DNA of 64,000 nt from an uncultured Paenibacillus sp. (GCA_937895345.1 CALAWP010000077.1:51393-115392), one strand, 5' to 3'. Shown: positions 7,304 through 16,206, counted from the first letter of the stretch. Made by a program: numbers and translations. Notes: generated by a model not told the origin, from the sequence alone.

Positions 7304-8170
7304 TTAATAGGTGATTTCCTCTCTCTTCAGAAGACGGTTGGCAAGAATGGACAGCAGCACGCCGAACACGACAATGTAGATGGCAATGGTCGAGCCGTAG
7401 CCGAAGTTTTGGTCCACGATCGCTTTTTTGTACATATACGTGCCAAGCACCTCCGTGCCGTTCTGCCCCCTGGTCAAGACGAAAATAAACTCGAACACTT
7501 TGAGCGTTCCCGTAATGGCCAGCGTGATGACGACTTTAATATCGCTCAGGATGAGCGGAATCGTCAGCATGAACGTCTTTTTGACGCCCGATATGCCTTC
7601 CAGCTTCGCCGCTTCGTAGAAATCGGACGGTATTTTGGACATGGCCGTTAGGAAGAGGACAAAATAAAAGCCGACGTAATGCCATACCGTAGGAATGGCC
7701 ACCGCTTTGAGCGCCGTGGAGTCGCCGAGCCACAGCACCTTGTCGATGCCCCAGCTTTGGAGCAGATTGTTAAGCATGCCGAATTGATAGTTGTAAAACA
7801 GCACGAACAGCAGCGCGATGGCGGTCCCCGATATGACGACCGGGAAAAAAAACACCATCCGGAAAAACGCCTTGCCCTTGGAAATGTTGTCGACCAGCAC
7901 CGCCAGCAGCAGCGCGATGCCGACCTGGAATACAATGACGTACAGCATCAGCTCCAGCGTATGGAGCGTGGAGGCGGCCAGCAGCTCGTCCCGGAACAGC
8001 CGGGCGAAGTTGTCGAAGCCGACGAACGTCTTTTCAAAAAAACCTTTCGTACGAAAAAAGCTGAAATACAAGCTCTTGAAAAACGGGTAATACAGAAAGA
8101 TCGACATGATCACTGCGGCTGGCAGCAGAAACATCAAGATATATTTTCTATCGCCCTTCATCCTTATCAC
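7304..8170 (-). CDS. Carbohydrate ABC transporter permease, MalF/LacF type
   Basis: 288 residues, six predicted membrane helices, EAA loop at about residues 185-205 (FYEAAKLEGISGVKKTFMLT). The short N-terminus before helix 1 fits the CUT1 MalF/UgpA subgroup. It is cotranscribed with the MalG-type permease (3-bp gap) and follows the binding-protein gene by about 130 bp. It forms the second half of the import channel. Confidence 0.92.
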   Translation of the reverse strand: MIRMKGDRKYILMFLLPAAVIMSIFLYYPFFKSLYFSFFRTKGFFEKTFVGFDNFARLFRDELLAASTLHTLELMLYVIVFQVGIALLLAVLVDNISKGKAFFRMVFFFPVVISGTAIALLFVLFYNYQFGMLNNLLQSWGIDKVLWLGDSTALKAVAIPTVWHYVGFYFVLFLTAMSKIPSDFYEAAKLEGISGVKKTFMLTIPLILSDIKVVITLAITGTLKVFEFIFVLTRGQNGTEVLGTYMYKKAIVDQNFGYGSTIAIYIVVFGVLLSILANRLLKREEITY

Positions 8171-8302
8171 CTTTGATGTTTATTTTTGAACGCTTCACTT
8201 GCGCAGCGGCTGCCGCCGCTTCCTGTAAATGATCGTCGCCGCCCAGGTGGCGGAGGGCGGCGACGATCGAAATGGTGAATGCGTTACGATTGCGGCATCC
8301 GG

Positions 8303-9661
8303 TTATTTCTTATTGGCGAGTTCGACTTCTTCGGCTTTCTTGATCGCTTCTTCCGCCGTTCTTTCGCCCTTCAGCACCGGCGCAATGTTCGCGCGGAGCT
8401 CGGAGAACGTTTCGGGCGCCACTTTGGAGTCGATCGGCGTACTGATCGACGTCGCTTCGCCGATCATGGTAATGCCGTCCTGAGCCGCTTGCGGACGTCC
8501 TTCGATCGTCACGTCGGCGGCCGGCGTTCCGCCGTTGGCAGCCGCGATGTTTTTGATCGTTTCAGGCATTGTCAGATGCTTCAGCAGGGCGATCGCGGCG
8601 TCTTTTTTGTTCGCATCGTCGTACGTCGACTTCGGCAGGTAGAAGCCGGAGCCGAAGCCGCCTACGATGTCCTTGCCTGTGCCTACGCCGCCCGGAATAG
8701 CCGGGAACGGAATGACGGTCGTGTTGTCGATCGTTTCTTGCTGCCAGCCGCCCAGCGCCCAGGAGCCTTCAATAATCATGGCCGCCAGTCCTTCGGAGTA
8801 GTAGTTGCCGGCCATCGTCAGATCGATCGTGGCCGCGTCTTTCGGGAATGCGCCCAGGTCGTACAGCTCTTTCATCGCTTCCAGGCCTTTGGCCCAGTTC
8901 GGATCGACGCCGTTCGCCAACCCTTTGTTCTGGCTTTCCGGACCGGCGGCGGACAATACGAAATGCTCGATCAGGTAATGAGATTGGTCGAACGGTCCGG
9001 ACAGCGGGATAATCCCTTTGGCCGACAGCGTTTGAACCGCCGTTTTCAGCTTTTCCCAATCCGTCGGCAGCTCGAGGCCGTTGTCGGCAAAAATTTTCTT
9101 GTTCACGAACAACCCTTCGTAATAGCCGGTCAGCGGCAGCGCGTAAATTTTGCCGTCCGGCGCTTTGACCGATTCCAGGGCGGCCGGCGCAAAGCCGTTT
9201 TTCCATTCGGCGTCGGCGGCCAATATTTCGTCCAGCGCCACCACTTTGCCGGCGTTAATGATGTCTTGCGCGTCCGCTCCGATGAAGTAGAACAAAATGT
9301 CCGGCTCGTTGCCGCTCGTCATGTCCGTATTGACTTTCGTCCGGAAGCCGTTGTCGTTGGCGGACATCGTATCGTTCTCGATTGTGACGTGCGGGTTGTT
9401 GGCCGTAAACCCGTCCAATGCGGCCTGGAACGCCTCGCGGGCCGTATCCGTTCCGCCGAACGTCGAGAATACGCGAAGCTTGACCGGATCGGGAGCCTTT
9501 TCCGTTTCTTTGGGCGCATCGGTCGGAGCGTTCGTGCTTCCGCCATTGCTGCCGCCGTCGTTCCCGCCTGTCGTGCCGCCTCCGTTATTGCCGCCGCAGG
9601 CCGCCAGGAACATCGTCATCGCGAGCAGCATGCTGACCAGCGTAAATGCTGTTTTTTTCAC
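8303..9661 (-). CDS. Extracellular solute-binding lipoprotein, family 1 (carbohydrate)
   Basis: 452 residues from a GTG at 9661, chosen because AGGGGG lies 7-8 bp upstream; an in-frame extension to 9724 lacks a site. The signal peptide ends in a lipobox (LAACGG), so the mature protein is lipid-anchored, followed by a Gly/Asn/Ser-rich linker. The rest has the features of UgpB/MalE-type binding proteins, such as a DYxxxxxGL-like block and the SWALGGWQQ region. It is first in the transporter operon and delivers the sugar to the two permeases downstream. Confidence 0.9.
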   Translation of the reverse strand: MKKTAFTLVSMLLAMTMFLAACGGNNGGGTTGGNDGGSNGGSTNAPTDAPKETEKAPDPVKLRVFSTFGGTDTAREAFQAALDGFTANNPHVTIENDTMSANDNGFRTKVNTDMTSGNEPDILFYFIGADAQDIINAGKVVALDEILAADAEWKNGFAPAALESVKAPDGKIYALPLTGYYEGLFVNKKIFADNGLELPTDWEKLKTAVQTLSAKGIIPLSGPFDQSHYLIEHFVLSAAGPESQNKGLANGVDPNWAKGLEAMKELYDLGAFPKDAATIDLTMAGNYYSEGLAAMIIEGSWALGGWQQETIDNTTVIPFPAIPGGVGTGKDIVGGFGSGFYLPKSTYDDANKKDAAIALLKHLTMPETIKNIAAANGGTPAADVTIEGRPQAAQDGITMIGEATSISTPIDSKVAPETFSELRANIAPVLKGERTAEEAIKKAEEVELANKK

Positions 9662-9729
9662 TTGCAGATTCCCCCTCAAAGTGTAATTCGACGCGTCTCG
9701 CATCGTGAGCGAATCACGTTGCAATAAAA

Positions 9730-9759
9730 ATGTTAGGCCATCGGAAAGGGCCCAGTCAA
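9730..9759 (-). promoter_or_regulatory. Candidate sigma-A promoter of the sugar ABC operon
   Basis: TTGACT (9759-9754), 18-bp spacer, TAACAT (9735-9730) on the minus strand, leaving a leader of about 60 nt before the GTG of the binding-protein gene. The -10 box is a moderate match. Confidence 0.5.
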
Positions 9760-9920
9760 CGCGGTTTGGGGGTACATTCCTACGGTTCGGCGGGGGATAT
9801 TTCGATACGTTCGAGGGGCATAATTCGATGAAAAAAGGGGAAATTTCCGGGCTGTTTACGCGGAGGTTCAGATAGGTCTTTGGGAGGGGGAAAATTATGT
9901 GATGAGATCATGTCATGGCA

Positions 9921-9971
9921 AAAAAAGCTTTCCCCGGCGGGAGCTCCTGTCGAGCTTCGCGGGGAAAGCTT
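9921..9971 (-). terminator. Strong terminator of the SLH-protein gene
   Basis: Perfect 12-bp arms AAGCTTTCCCCG / CGGGGAAAGCTT (9925-9936 and 9960-9971), followed on the minus strand by a run of T. It lies about 90 bp after the stop of the gene at 10060-12459. The rest of 9760-10059 shows no supported gene. Confidence 0.85.
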
Positions 9972-10059
9972 GTTGTCGGCCCTTACAACGGAATGCTGCG
10001 TTCCATCACGGCCGAATATGGGCATGAGCGTTTTTCGCGGACGAACCGGCTTGACGCCG

Positions 10060-12459
10060 CTACATGCGAAGCGGAGCTTCCTGCAGCTCGGCCCGCTTTT
10101 GCAAATAACGGTAGAACGCGATCGCCGCTTCCGCTCTCGTCACTTCCTTGCCGGGCAGGAACTTGCCGTCGGTCAGGCTCATAATGTTGAGTCCGACCGC
10201 AATGGCTGCCTGGCCCTTGTTCTCGATGCTGGCGGAATCCTTGAAGTCGGAGCGGAAAATATGGTCATGGTTCGCCAGGGTGTTGTAACCGAGTGCCCTG
10301 ACGATCAGCTCCGCCATTTCGTCGCGCGTCACATACGCGTCCGGCTCGAAGCTGCCGTCGCCGATGTCGATCAGATTTTGCTCCAGCGCGCTTTGGACAT
10401 AGGCAAACAGCTCCGAATCCGCAGCCACGTCTCTGAACGCCATCTCTTTGACGGCGCTGCCGCTGTCTCCCGCAGCCATGGCATAGCCGTAGAAACGGCC
10501 TTCGCTTCTGGCCAGCACCAGCATCTTGATCAGCTCTCCGCGCGTAATTTTCTGACTTGGCCGAACCTCGCCTTCCTTCAGATCAAGCGCTTTGTAGGCG
10601 ACCATCAGCTTCAGCGGCTCCTCTGCCCAGTGGCCCGCAATGTCCGATGCCGTCGGCTTCTCGAGCGCGGTCGACGCGCCCGTTTCCCGGTTCCGCCACT
10701 CGCCCGTGGCGGCGTCGAGGAACACCGATTCGTCCAGCTCCATCGCCGCCAGACGGTAAACCAGCTCGACCTTCGCCCGGTAGTCCACGTCTTCCTGCGC
10801 GATTTCCCCAGACGCCAGCATCAAGTTGTATTTCTCGATCGGAAGCGGACCGCCGTTCCACCAGTAATCCTCGGATAAGCGATAGTTCAGCTGAATAGAA
10901 TAGTAGTCCAGCCATTTGGCGACGGCCGCTTCTCCGCCGATCGTTTTCGGAAGCTCGGCCGGGTAGTCGTACGACAGGATTGAGCTGTAGTAGTTCTCGA
11001 TCTCGCCCGTGCGCGCATTGACGGATACGCTGATCCGGTCGTATTCGGCCAACGCCCCGTTCACTTTATGCCTGAACGTAAAGTAATACGAATAAATGTC
11101 CTCCGGCTTCGCCTTTTTGTATTCCTCATGGTCCGCTGTGTTGAGATAAAGGCTGTCGGACAGCCAAGGCAGCTGCTTCTTGACGGCCGCTTCGGCCGTC
11201 GCCACGGCCTGCTCCAGCGTCAATTGGCCGGACTGCTGCTTCTCGTCGTAATAGTAGCGGTTGAAGCTCTCAATGACGCCGGTGTTCCCGTCCACGTTGG
11301 CGTAAATATAGCCCGAGCTCTTGCCGTTCGTCTTCACTTCCCAATTGAGCGACCAGCTGCGGACCGAATGCCCTTGTTCATTCTCGTGTTCGTTCAGGCT
11401 GGACCCTGACAGCTCGATGCCCTCCGGCAGGCCGAACGCTTCCTTCACCTTCTGGATCGCCTGCTCCTCCGTCAGCGACGCCGCCTTCGGCTTCGTTCCA
11501 AGCGGCTTGTCGGAAAGCGGCTTGTCGGAGAGCTTCTCCCCACGTCTGTAGTAATTGTCGCTCAACTTCTCGCCGGTCGCCGCGTCGATCGCAAACGGCG
11601 CAAGCTCATAGCTCAATACTGGCTCCATCTTGCCGCCGTCCTGACGGTGCGGCAAAATATACGTCAGCTGCGGCTGCGCGGCTTTCTTGACCGCGGCTTC
11701 CGCTTCCTGGCTCGTCAACGTTTGGCCGGGAGCCGGAAACTCAATGGTGTCGTCCCATTGCAGGCTGTAATTCGTCAAGTGGCCCTCGCTGTCGATCGTG
11801 ATGCGAATATTGTTGGATGGAAATGCGATGCCGTTGACGACGCGCTCAAACAAAAATTGATGACGCACCTCGCCGGACAGCGGAGGCAGCAACGGCACCC
11901 CGTAAGTATCGTGAAGCTTGGCATTGCTTCCGTAATCCGGAGCCAGATCCGCAATAAATTTTTCCGCCAGCTTCTTCGCCGCTTCACGATCCACCTTGAG
12001 CGGATAGACGGGCTTGGCGGACGGGTTGTTCGCATACGTCGAGAAGCCGTACAATTGGCCGGTCACGGCGTTGATCGAAGTGTTGATGCTGCCTTGATGC
12101 TTCCCGTTCACCGTCTTGTTGAATTCCAGATACCACATATGACGGACGCCGTTCGACAGCTTCTCGGCAGACATGCGAGAGCTGACCAGTCTGTAATCTT
12201 CCGGAATGCTGACGTACTTGCGAACGAGCTCCTCCGCCTTCGCTTTGGTCATCTTGGCGTCCTGCACCGACACTTCTCCTTGACTGCCGTCCTGCTCTTC
12301 GGCCGCCGAGCCTTCCTTGGAAACGCTTTCGGATGGATTCGCAGCGTATTTGCGGCTTTCCGCCGATGCGGCCGATGCCGCAGGCAGCGCCAGCGAGCCC
12401 GCCAGTACGGCGGACAGCAGCAGCAAAGCCAGCTTCTTATTCTTGAACGTCATCACCAT
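10060..12459 (-). CDS. Surface protein with YcdB/PepSY-type repeats and three C-terminal SLH domains
   Basis: 799 residues from ATG 12459, with GGAGGGG upstream. The signal peptide ends near ALPAASAASA. The long central part (about 60-590) has repeated blocks such as ITGELYGF-, NARTGEIENYY- and NTGVIESFNRYYYD-like segments, typical of PepSY/YcdB-YcdC (DUF4901) modules. Three SLH repeats follow (HWAEEPLKLM…ITRGELIKM, FRDVAADSEL…VTRDEMAELI, DFKDSASIEN…VTRAEAAIAF), which bind secondary cell-wall polymer. It is transcribed alone, with its own terminator. PepSY modules often modulate proteases, but no catalytic site is visible here. Confidence 0.88.
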   Translation of the reverse strand: MVMTFKNKKLALLLLSAVLAGSLALPAASAASAESRKYAANPSESVSKEGSAAEEQDGSQGEVSVQDAKMTKAKAEELVRKYVSIPEDYRLVSSRMSAEKLSNGVRHMWYLEFNKTVNGKHQGSINTSINAVTGQLYGFSTYANNPSAKPVYPLKVDREAAKKLAEKFIADLAPDYGSNAKLHDTYGVPLLPPLSGEVRHQFLFERVVNGIAFPSNNIRITIDSEGHLTNYSLQWDDTIEFPAPGQTLTSQEAEAAVKKAAQPQLTYILPHRQDGGKMEPVLSYELAPFAIDAATGEKLSDNYYRRGEKLSDKPLSDKPLGTKPKAASLTEEQAIQKVKEAFGLPEGIELSGSSLNEHENEQGHSVRSWSLNWEVKTNGKSSGYIYANVDGNTGVIESFNRYYYDEKQQSGQLTLEQAVATAEAAVKKQLPWLSDSLYLNTADHEEYKKAKPEDIYSYYFTFRHKVNGALAEYDRISVSVNARTGEIENYYSSILSYDYPAELPKTIGGEAAVAKWLDYYSIQLNYRLSEDYWWNGGPLPIEKYNLMLASGEIAQEDVDYRAKVELVYRLAAMELDESVFLDAATGEWRNRETGASTALEKPTASDIAGHWAEEPLKLMVAYKALDLKEGEVRPSQKITRGELIKMLVLARSEGRFYGYAMAAGDSGSAVKEMAFRDVAADSELFAYVQSALEQNLIDIGDGSFEPDAYVTRDEMAELIVRALGYNTLANHDHIFRSDFKDSASIENKGQAAIAVGLNIMSLTDGKFLPGKEVTRAEAAIAFYRYLQKRAELQEAPLRM

Positions 12460-12540
12460 TACACCCCTCCATGGCACGTTGGAAATATATACATAAAAAT
12501 TAGACGCCCAACACGTGCCAAAAGTTGCATGAATGCGCAA

Positions 12541-12588
12541 AAAGAAAAACCGCCGGCAATGCGGCCTCAAGCCGATCGCCAGACGGTT
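12541..12588 (-). terminator. Probable terminator of the thioredoxin gene
   Basis: Arms AACCG…GGC / GCC…CGGTT with a small bulge, followed on the minus strand by GGTTTTTCTTTTT. It lies about 25 bp after the thioredoxin stop codon. Confidence 0.6.
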
Positions 12589-12612
12589 TCGAAATCGTTG
12601 TATTTCAACAGC

Positions 12613-12930
12613 TTAGATTTGGTTCGAAATTTTCGTTTTCAGCGCGTCTTTGCTTTGCAGACCGACCATTTTGTCCACAGGCTGGCCATCCTTGAACAGG
12701 ATGAGCGTCGGAATGCTCATCACGCCGAATTGGGATGCGAGTTCAGGCTCTTCGTCGACGTTGATTTTGCCGATGAACGCCTTGCCTTCCAATTCTCCGG
12801 CCAACTCTTCCACGATTGGAAGCTGCATTTTGCACGGTCCGCACCATGGCGCCCAGAAGTCCACCAAAGATACGCCGTTTTGCACGCTTTGCGCGAAATT
12901 GTCTTTTGTTATCGCTACTGCTCCTGCCAT
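12613..12930 (-). CDS. trxA: Thioredoxin
   Basis: 105 residues with the WCGPC active site (Cys30, Cys33) and the cis-proline region MSIPTLILFKDG. Length and motifs are those of classical cytoplasmic thioredoxin, which reduces protein disulfides for ribonucleotide reductase and other partners. The ATG at 12930 was chosen because AGAGGAG lies 8-9 bp upstream; the ATG at 12939 abuts that site. The upstream neighbour on the same strand is an Rrf2 regulator. A second thioredoxin elsewhere in the genome is possible, so trxA is by family. Confidence 0.93.
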   Translation of the reverse strand: MAGAVAITKDNFAQSVQNGVSLVDFWAPWCGPCKMQLPIVEELAGELEGKAFIGKINVDEEPELASQFGVMSIPTLILFKDGQPVDKMVGLQSKDALKTKISNQI

Positions 12931-12986
12931 TGCAATCATCTCCTCTGACTAGTTATATGATGAAGGGATTCCCCGACTCACCGCAT

Positions 12987-13418
12987 TTATTGCGTTTGCT
13001 GCTCGCAGGCTTTGATCTTCCTAAGCACGTCGCCGATCGTAATGGCGCTGAAATGCTGCTCCAGTTCCTTCTCGGCCCTGCAAAATATGCCGTACATGAC
13101 TTGGTTCATGTTCGAGCCTACTACACAGTCCATCTCCGGATTGCCGGAGCACCAGCTCGGTATAAGCGACCCTTGCGCCATGACGCGGTAAATGTCGGCC
13201 AGCGTGACGGATTCCGGATCGAGCGTAAGACGGTATCCGCCTCCCGATCCTTCCCTTGTCTCCACATAGCCGCCCCGGCGCAAACCGCTCATCACTTTGC
13301 GGATGCGTGCCGAATGCGTGCCTACATTGTCGGCAATCATTTCGCTGCTCGCCATCTTGTCGGGCAAATATGCCAAGTAAACGAGACTGTGTACGGCAAT
13401 CGTAAATTCACTGTTCAC
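12987..13418 (-). CDS. Rrf2-family transcriptional regulator
   Basis: 143 residues. The N-terminal winged helix (about 1-65) starts MNSEFTIAVHSLVYLAYLP and contains the typical Rrf2 wing RRGGYVETREGSGGGYRL. Three cysteines (in CSGNPEMDC and IFCRAE) occupy roughly the region where iron-sulfur or redox-sensing Rrf2 proteins have theirs, but the spacing differs from IscR, so it may be a YwnA-like redox or thiol sensor. A perfect palindrome 22 bp upstream of the start suggests autoregulation. It lies 56 bp upstream of thioredoxin on the same strand. Confidence 0.88.
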   Translation of the reverse strand: MNSEFTIAVHSLVYLAYLPDKMASSEMIADNVGTHSARIRKVMSGLRRGGYVETREGSGGGYRLTLDPESVTLADIYRVMAQGSLIPSWCSGNPEMDCVVGSNMNQVMYGIFCRAEKELEQHFSAITIGDVLRKIKACEQQTQ

Positions 13419-13440
13419 GGTGACGGCCTCCCTGCGTTAT

Positions 13441-13463
13441 ACTGTAATAATAAACATTACAGT
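13441..13463. promoter_or_regulatory. Palindromic operator, probable Rrf2 site
   Basis: ACTGTAAT, 7-bp spacer, ATTACAGT: perfect 8-bp arms. It lies 22 bp upstream of the Rrf2 start, in the gap to the divergent gene at 13612, so it could control both. Rrf2 proteins bind AT-rich dyads of this kind; the pairing with this regulator is inference. Confidence 0.65.
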
Positions 13464-13611
13464 TGAAAATGTCAATAGCGCATGAAGCCGAAGCGTCTCG
13501 AATAGATTGCGCACGCAGCTTGGCTCTTATGCATCTTCCAACATAGCCGCGAATACATATGAAATGAAGTTCCATCAAATCGCCGCATGGCTGGGCGGGG
13601 AGGTGAACCAG

Positions 13612-13821
13612 ATGGGGTTGTTCGGAAGCCGGTGGGCAGCGATCCGCACGGAAGGCGGCACCCGAACGGATATCATTGACCGGCTGCAAGCTTTGTTTAA
13701 GAGCCATGGCATCAAGACCAAAGTGACGACGGAAGGAAATGCGCTTAAACGAATCAGTGTGTTGAAAAAAGATATCGAACGCGCAAAGGAGCTGATGGAC
13801 GCTTTCGATAAGGAGCAATAG
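13612..13821 (+). CDS. Small hypothetical protein (69 aa)
   Basis: The frame is open from 13507, but the ATG at 13612 is preferred because GGGGAGGTGA lies 6 bp upstream. The product starts MGLFGSRWAAIRTEGGTRTD and ends with a charged helix (ERAKELMDAFDKEQ). No signal or membrane segment. It may resemble DUF2007-like small signal-transduction proteins, but similarity by eye is weak. A terminator follows immediately. It is divergent from the Rrf2 gene. Confidence 0.72.
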   Translation: MGLFGSRWAAIRTEGGTRTDIIDRLQALFKSHGIKTKVTTEGNALKRISVLKKDIERAKELMDAFDKEQ

Positions 13822-13855
13822 AAAGCGGCGCCATGCACGCTGGACGCCGCCTTTT
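13822..13855 (+). terminator. Terminator after the 69-aa gene
   Basis: GCGGCG / CGCCGC stem with flanking A and T runs (AAA…CTTTT), starting at the stop codon of the small gene. The AAAG side could also serve hisC weakly on the other strand. Confidence 0.75.
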
Positions 13856-13951
13856 CGCAAGACCGGCGGCGCCGCTCGATCGGGCGTTGGCGGCCCCGCG
13901 GCGCCGCAAGGCCGCTCCCGGCTTTGCGGCGTTGTCCCTGGCGCGCCTCTC

Positions 13952-15025
13952 TTATCCGCCCAGCTCGCCGACGATTTCCGCCGTCTCCCTCAGCAAGGCG
14001 TCCATCTCTTCGTCCGTGCCGATGCTGATGCGCAAATAATTGTCGATTCTCGGCGATTCGAAATAACGGACGAGCACTCCCCTCTCCCGCAGCTTCAGGA
14101 ATAGATCCTTGGCCCGAACGACAGGATGCGAAGCGAAGACGAAATTCGCTTTGGAATCGGTCAGCCGGAATCCGAGCTCCTTCAGGCGGGCGGACGTGCG
14201 CTCGCGGGTGGCGATCACCTTGTCCGTCGTCTCCCGGAAATAAGCTTCGTCCCGGATCGCCTCCCTCGCTCCGGCAAGCGCCACGCGGTCCATCGTATAG
14301 GAATTGAACGAGTTTTTGATCCGGTTCAGTCCGTCGATCAGCTCTTCGGAGCCGAATGCCATGCCGACGCGCAGTCCGGCCAGCGAACGCGACTTGGACA
14401 GCGTCTGAATCACGAGCAGGTTGCGGTACTCCGGGATGAGCCGAACGGCCGATTCTCCGCCAAAATCGATGTAGGCTTCGTCGATGATGACGGCCCGATC
14501 GGGATTGCGCTCCAGTATCGTGCGGATATCCTCGAGCGGCAGAAGCTTTGCCGTCGGCGCGTTCGGGTTCGGCAGGATGATGCCGCCGTGATCGTTCCCC
14601 GCAAATTCGTCGACCGGCATGCCGAACTCGTCGTCGAGCGGCACGAGCCTTGGCGTCAAGCCGTACAGCTTGGCATATACCTTATAGAAGCTGTATGTAA
14701 TATCCGCGAACAGCACCGGTCTTGCCGGGTCAAAAAATGCCGCAAAAGCAAACGCCAATATTTCGTCCGATCCGTTGCCGACGAACGTTTGGCTCGGGCG
14801 CAGGCCGTAATAACCGGCCGCTGTGGCCACAAGCTCCTCGCAGGAAGGGTCGGGATACAGCCGCAAATCTTCGCCGACGGCGGCCCGCATCGCTTCGAGC
14901 GCTTTGGGCGACGGCGGATACGGATTTTCGTTTGTGTTCAATTTAATATACGATTTGTCCTTCGGCTGCTCTCCCGGCACATAAGGCTCGAGCGCCGATG
15001 CCAGCGGGCTCCAAAACTTGCTCAT
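13952..15025 (-). CDS. hisC: Histidinol-phosphate aminotransferase
   Basis: 357 residues, a fold-type I PLP enzyme. It has LNTNENPYPPSP at the N-terminus, the Asp/Tyr pair in DEAYIDF, and the PLP lysine in TLSKSRSLAGLRVG. It transfers an amino group from glutamate to imidazole-acetol phosphate in histidine synthesis; HisC proteins of Bacillales also act on aromatic amino-acid precursors. It stands apart from any his operon here, so a stand-alone paralogue is possible. The start ATG has GGAAG upstream. Confidence 0.88.
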   Translation of the reverse strand: MSKFWSPLASALEPYVPGEQPKDKSYIKLNTNENPYPPSPKALEAMRAAVGEDLRLYPDPSCEELVATAAGYYGLRPSQTFVGNGSDEILAFAFAAFFDPARPVLFADITYSFYKVYAKLYGLTPRLVPLDDEFGMPVDEFAGNDHGGIILPNPNAPTAKLLPLEDIRTILERNPDRAVIIDEAYIDFGGESAVRLIPEYRNLLVIQTLSKSRSLAGLRVGMAFGSEELIDGLNRIKNSFNSYTMDRVALAGAREAIRDEAYFRETTDKVIATRERTSARLKELGFRLTDSKANFVFASHPVVRAKDLFLKLRERGVLVRYFESPRIDNYLRISIGTDEEMDALLRETAEIVGELGG

Positions 15026-15087
15026 CCTTCGACTTCCTTTCTATTGTTCCTCTCTGCTGGTCCTCTCATTACTCGTGACTTACTTAT

Positions 15088-15216
15088 ATAAGTTGAACTA
15101 ATTATTATCACTGCTTATGCCAAGCTGCATGAGGAATCGACTTCCGATCGCTCTCGAGAGGGATGCTTGGATTTCCTCATTCCGCTTGTTTCGTGTGATT
15201 CTCTAGTTCAACTTAT
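15088..15216. repeat. Nested inverted repeat between hisC and the VanZ-like gene
   Basis: Perfect 13-bp outer arms (ATAAGTTGAACTA at 15088-15100 and its complement at 15204-15216) and 8-bp inner arms (ATGAGGAA at 15129 and its complement near 15172). The outer right arm contains the stop codon of the VanZ-like gene. It may be a MITE-like element or transcript-end structure. Confidence 0.6.
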
Positions 15217-15664
15217 TAGACTGCGCAAGCTTCCATCTGGCCAGCAGCCAGCCGATCCAGGCTCCCGCCGTGTTCAAGATCAGATCGTCGATGTCGAAGC
15301 TGCCGACGCGCAGCAGCATTTGCAGCGTTTCCACCGTCAGCATGACAGCCAGACAGGCGGCGGTCAACCGCCAAAAGCTTATAAATTTAACGTTCAACAA
15401 CGGAAAAAAGATGCCGATGGGCACAAACAGGACGACGTTGCCGAATAAATTTTTGATCCAGGTGTCCAGGTTGAACGCATCGCGATGCAGCACGTAACGC
15501 TTGATCGTCTCGAACGGTACAAGATTATAGGCGAACCCGTCGCCGAAATAACGGTTGCGCACGAACAGCAGGTTCAGCATAATGAGCGCATATGCGACCG
15601 CAAGCACCGCGATGGTTATATTCCAAACCGGGCTCCTGCTGTAGGCTTTGGAAAATAATTTAAT
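15203..15664 (-). CDS. VanZ-like integral membrane protein
   Basis: About 153 residues with four hydrophobic segments and the VanZ pattern: NLVPFETIKRY, NLFGNVVLFVPIGIFFPLL, then ETLQMLLRVGSFDIDDLILNTAGAWIGW. VanZ homologues are membrane proteins of unclear activity; some confer low-level teicoplanin resistance. It follows the GNAT gene directly. No ATG/GTG/TTG is in frame before the first helix. The best start is an ATT at 15664, 6 bp after GAGGTG; the first in-frame ATG would remove the first helix. Confidence 0.8.
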   Translation of the reverse strand: MKLFSKAYSRSPVWNITIAVLAVAYALIMLNLLFVRNRYFGDGFAYNLVPFETIKRYVLHRDAFNLDTWIKNLFGNVVLFVPIGIFFPLLNVKFISFWRLTAACLAVMLTVETLQMLLRVGSFDIDDLILNTAGAWIGWLLARWKLAQSNKLN

Positions 15665-15668
15665 ACGA

Positions 15669-16196
15669 TCACCTCGCCTGGTCCTTCCCGATTCGCCTGC
15701 CTGCGATGACGACGTCCCGCTCGATCCCGTCCAGCACCGCCACGCCGGGCAAATACCCCCATTGCTCGAAGCCGAATTTCCGGAGCAACGCCAGGCTGGG
15801 CTCATTATGCGCAAATACGAAGCCGAGCAGAGCCGTCAGTCCGAGACGAGGCGCTTCGCCGATTGCCTTCCGGACGAGCGCGGAGCCGAGTCCCATGGAG
15901 CGGCAGCTCTCGGCGATATAAATGCTGATTTCGGCGGTAGCCCGGTACGCGGGCCGTCCATAGAACGATTTGAAGCTCATCCAGGCGGCCACTTCTCCGC
16001 TTTCCTTCAAGCGGACGACCCAAATCGGCCGGCTGTCCGGCTGATGAGCCTCGAACCATTCCCGCCTGTCCTCCGCCGTGACGGGCTCCAGGTCGGCGGT
16101 CACCATCCGGCTGGCGATCGTCGAATTATAGATGTCTACGATGGGCCCCAAGTCGGCCGCAACGGCATCCTCGATGATATATTCGTGACGCAGCAT
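15669..16196 (-). CDS. GNAT acetyltransferase, phosphinothricin-acetyltransferase-like
   Basis: 175 residues. It has the PAT/Bar-family features [18 protein letters not shown] at the start, [20 protein letters not shown] (acetyl-CoA motif) and [26 protein letters not shown]. Family members acetylate small amines such as phosphinothricin or methionine sulfoximine. The ATG at 16196 is chosen because GAGG lies about 8 bp upstream; a GTG at 16205 overlaps the ribosome site. It begins about 11 bp after mobA and ends 4 bp before the VanZ-like start, so the three genes form an operon with no evident shared function. Confidence 0.85.
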   Translation of the reverse strand: MLRHEYIIEDAVAADLGPIVDIYNSTIASRMVTADLEPVTAEDRREWFEAHQPDSRPIWVVRLKESGEVAAWMSFKSFYGRPAYRATAEISIYIAESCRSMGLGSALVRKAIGEAPRLGLTALLGFVFAHNEPSLALLRKFGFEQWGYLPGVAVLDGIERDVVIAGRRIGKDQAR

Positions 16197-16206
16197 CCGT
16201 CCCACC

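Noticed and set aside
8279..9727. Long plus-strand frame of 482 codons
   Set aside because: It is antisense to the sugar-binding lipoprotein gene, is very rich in Arg, and has no family features. It is a by-product of the GC-rich codon pattern.
9780..10025. 81-codon minus-strand frame between the ABC operon and SLH gene
   Set aside because: It runs through the terminator hairpin of the SLH gene, lacks a ribosome site and has low-complexity sequence.
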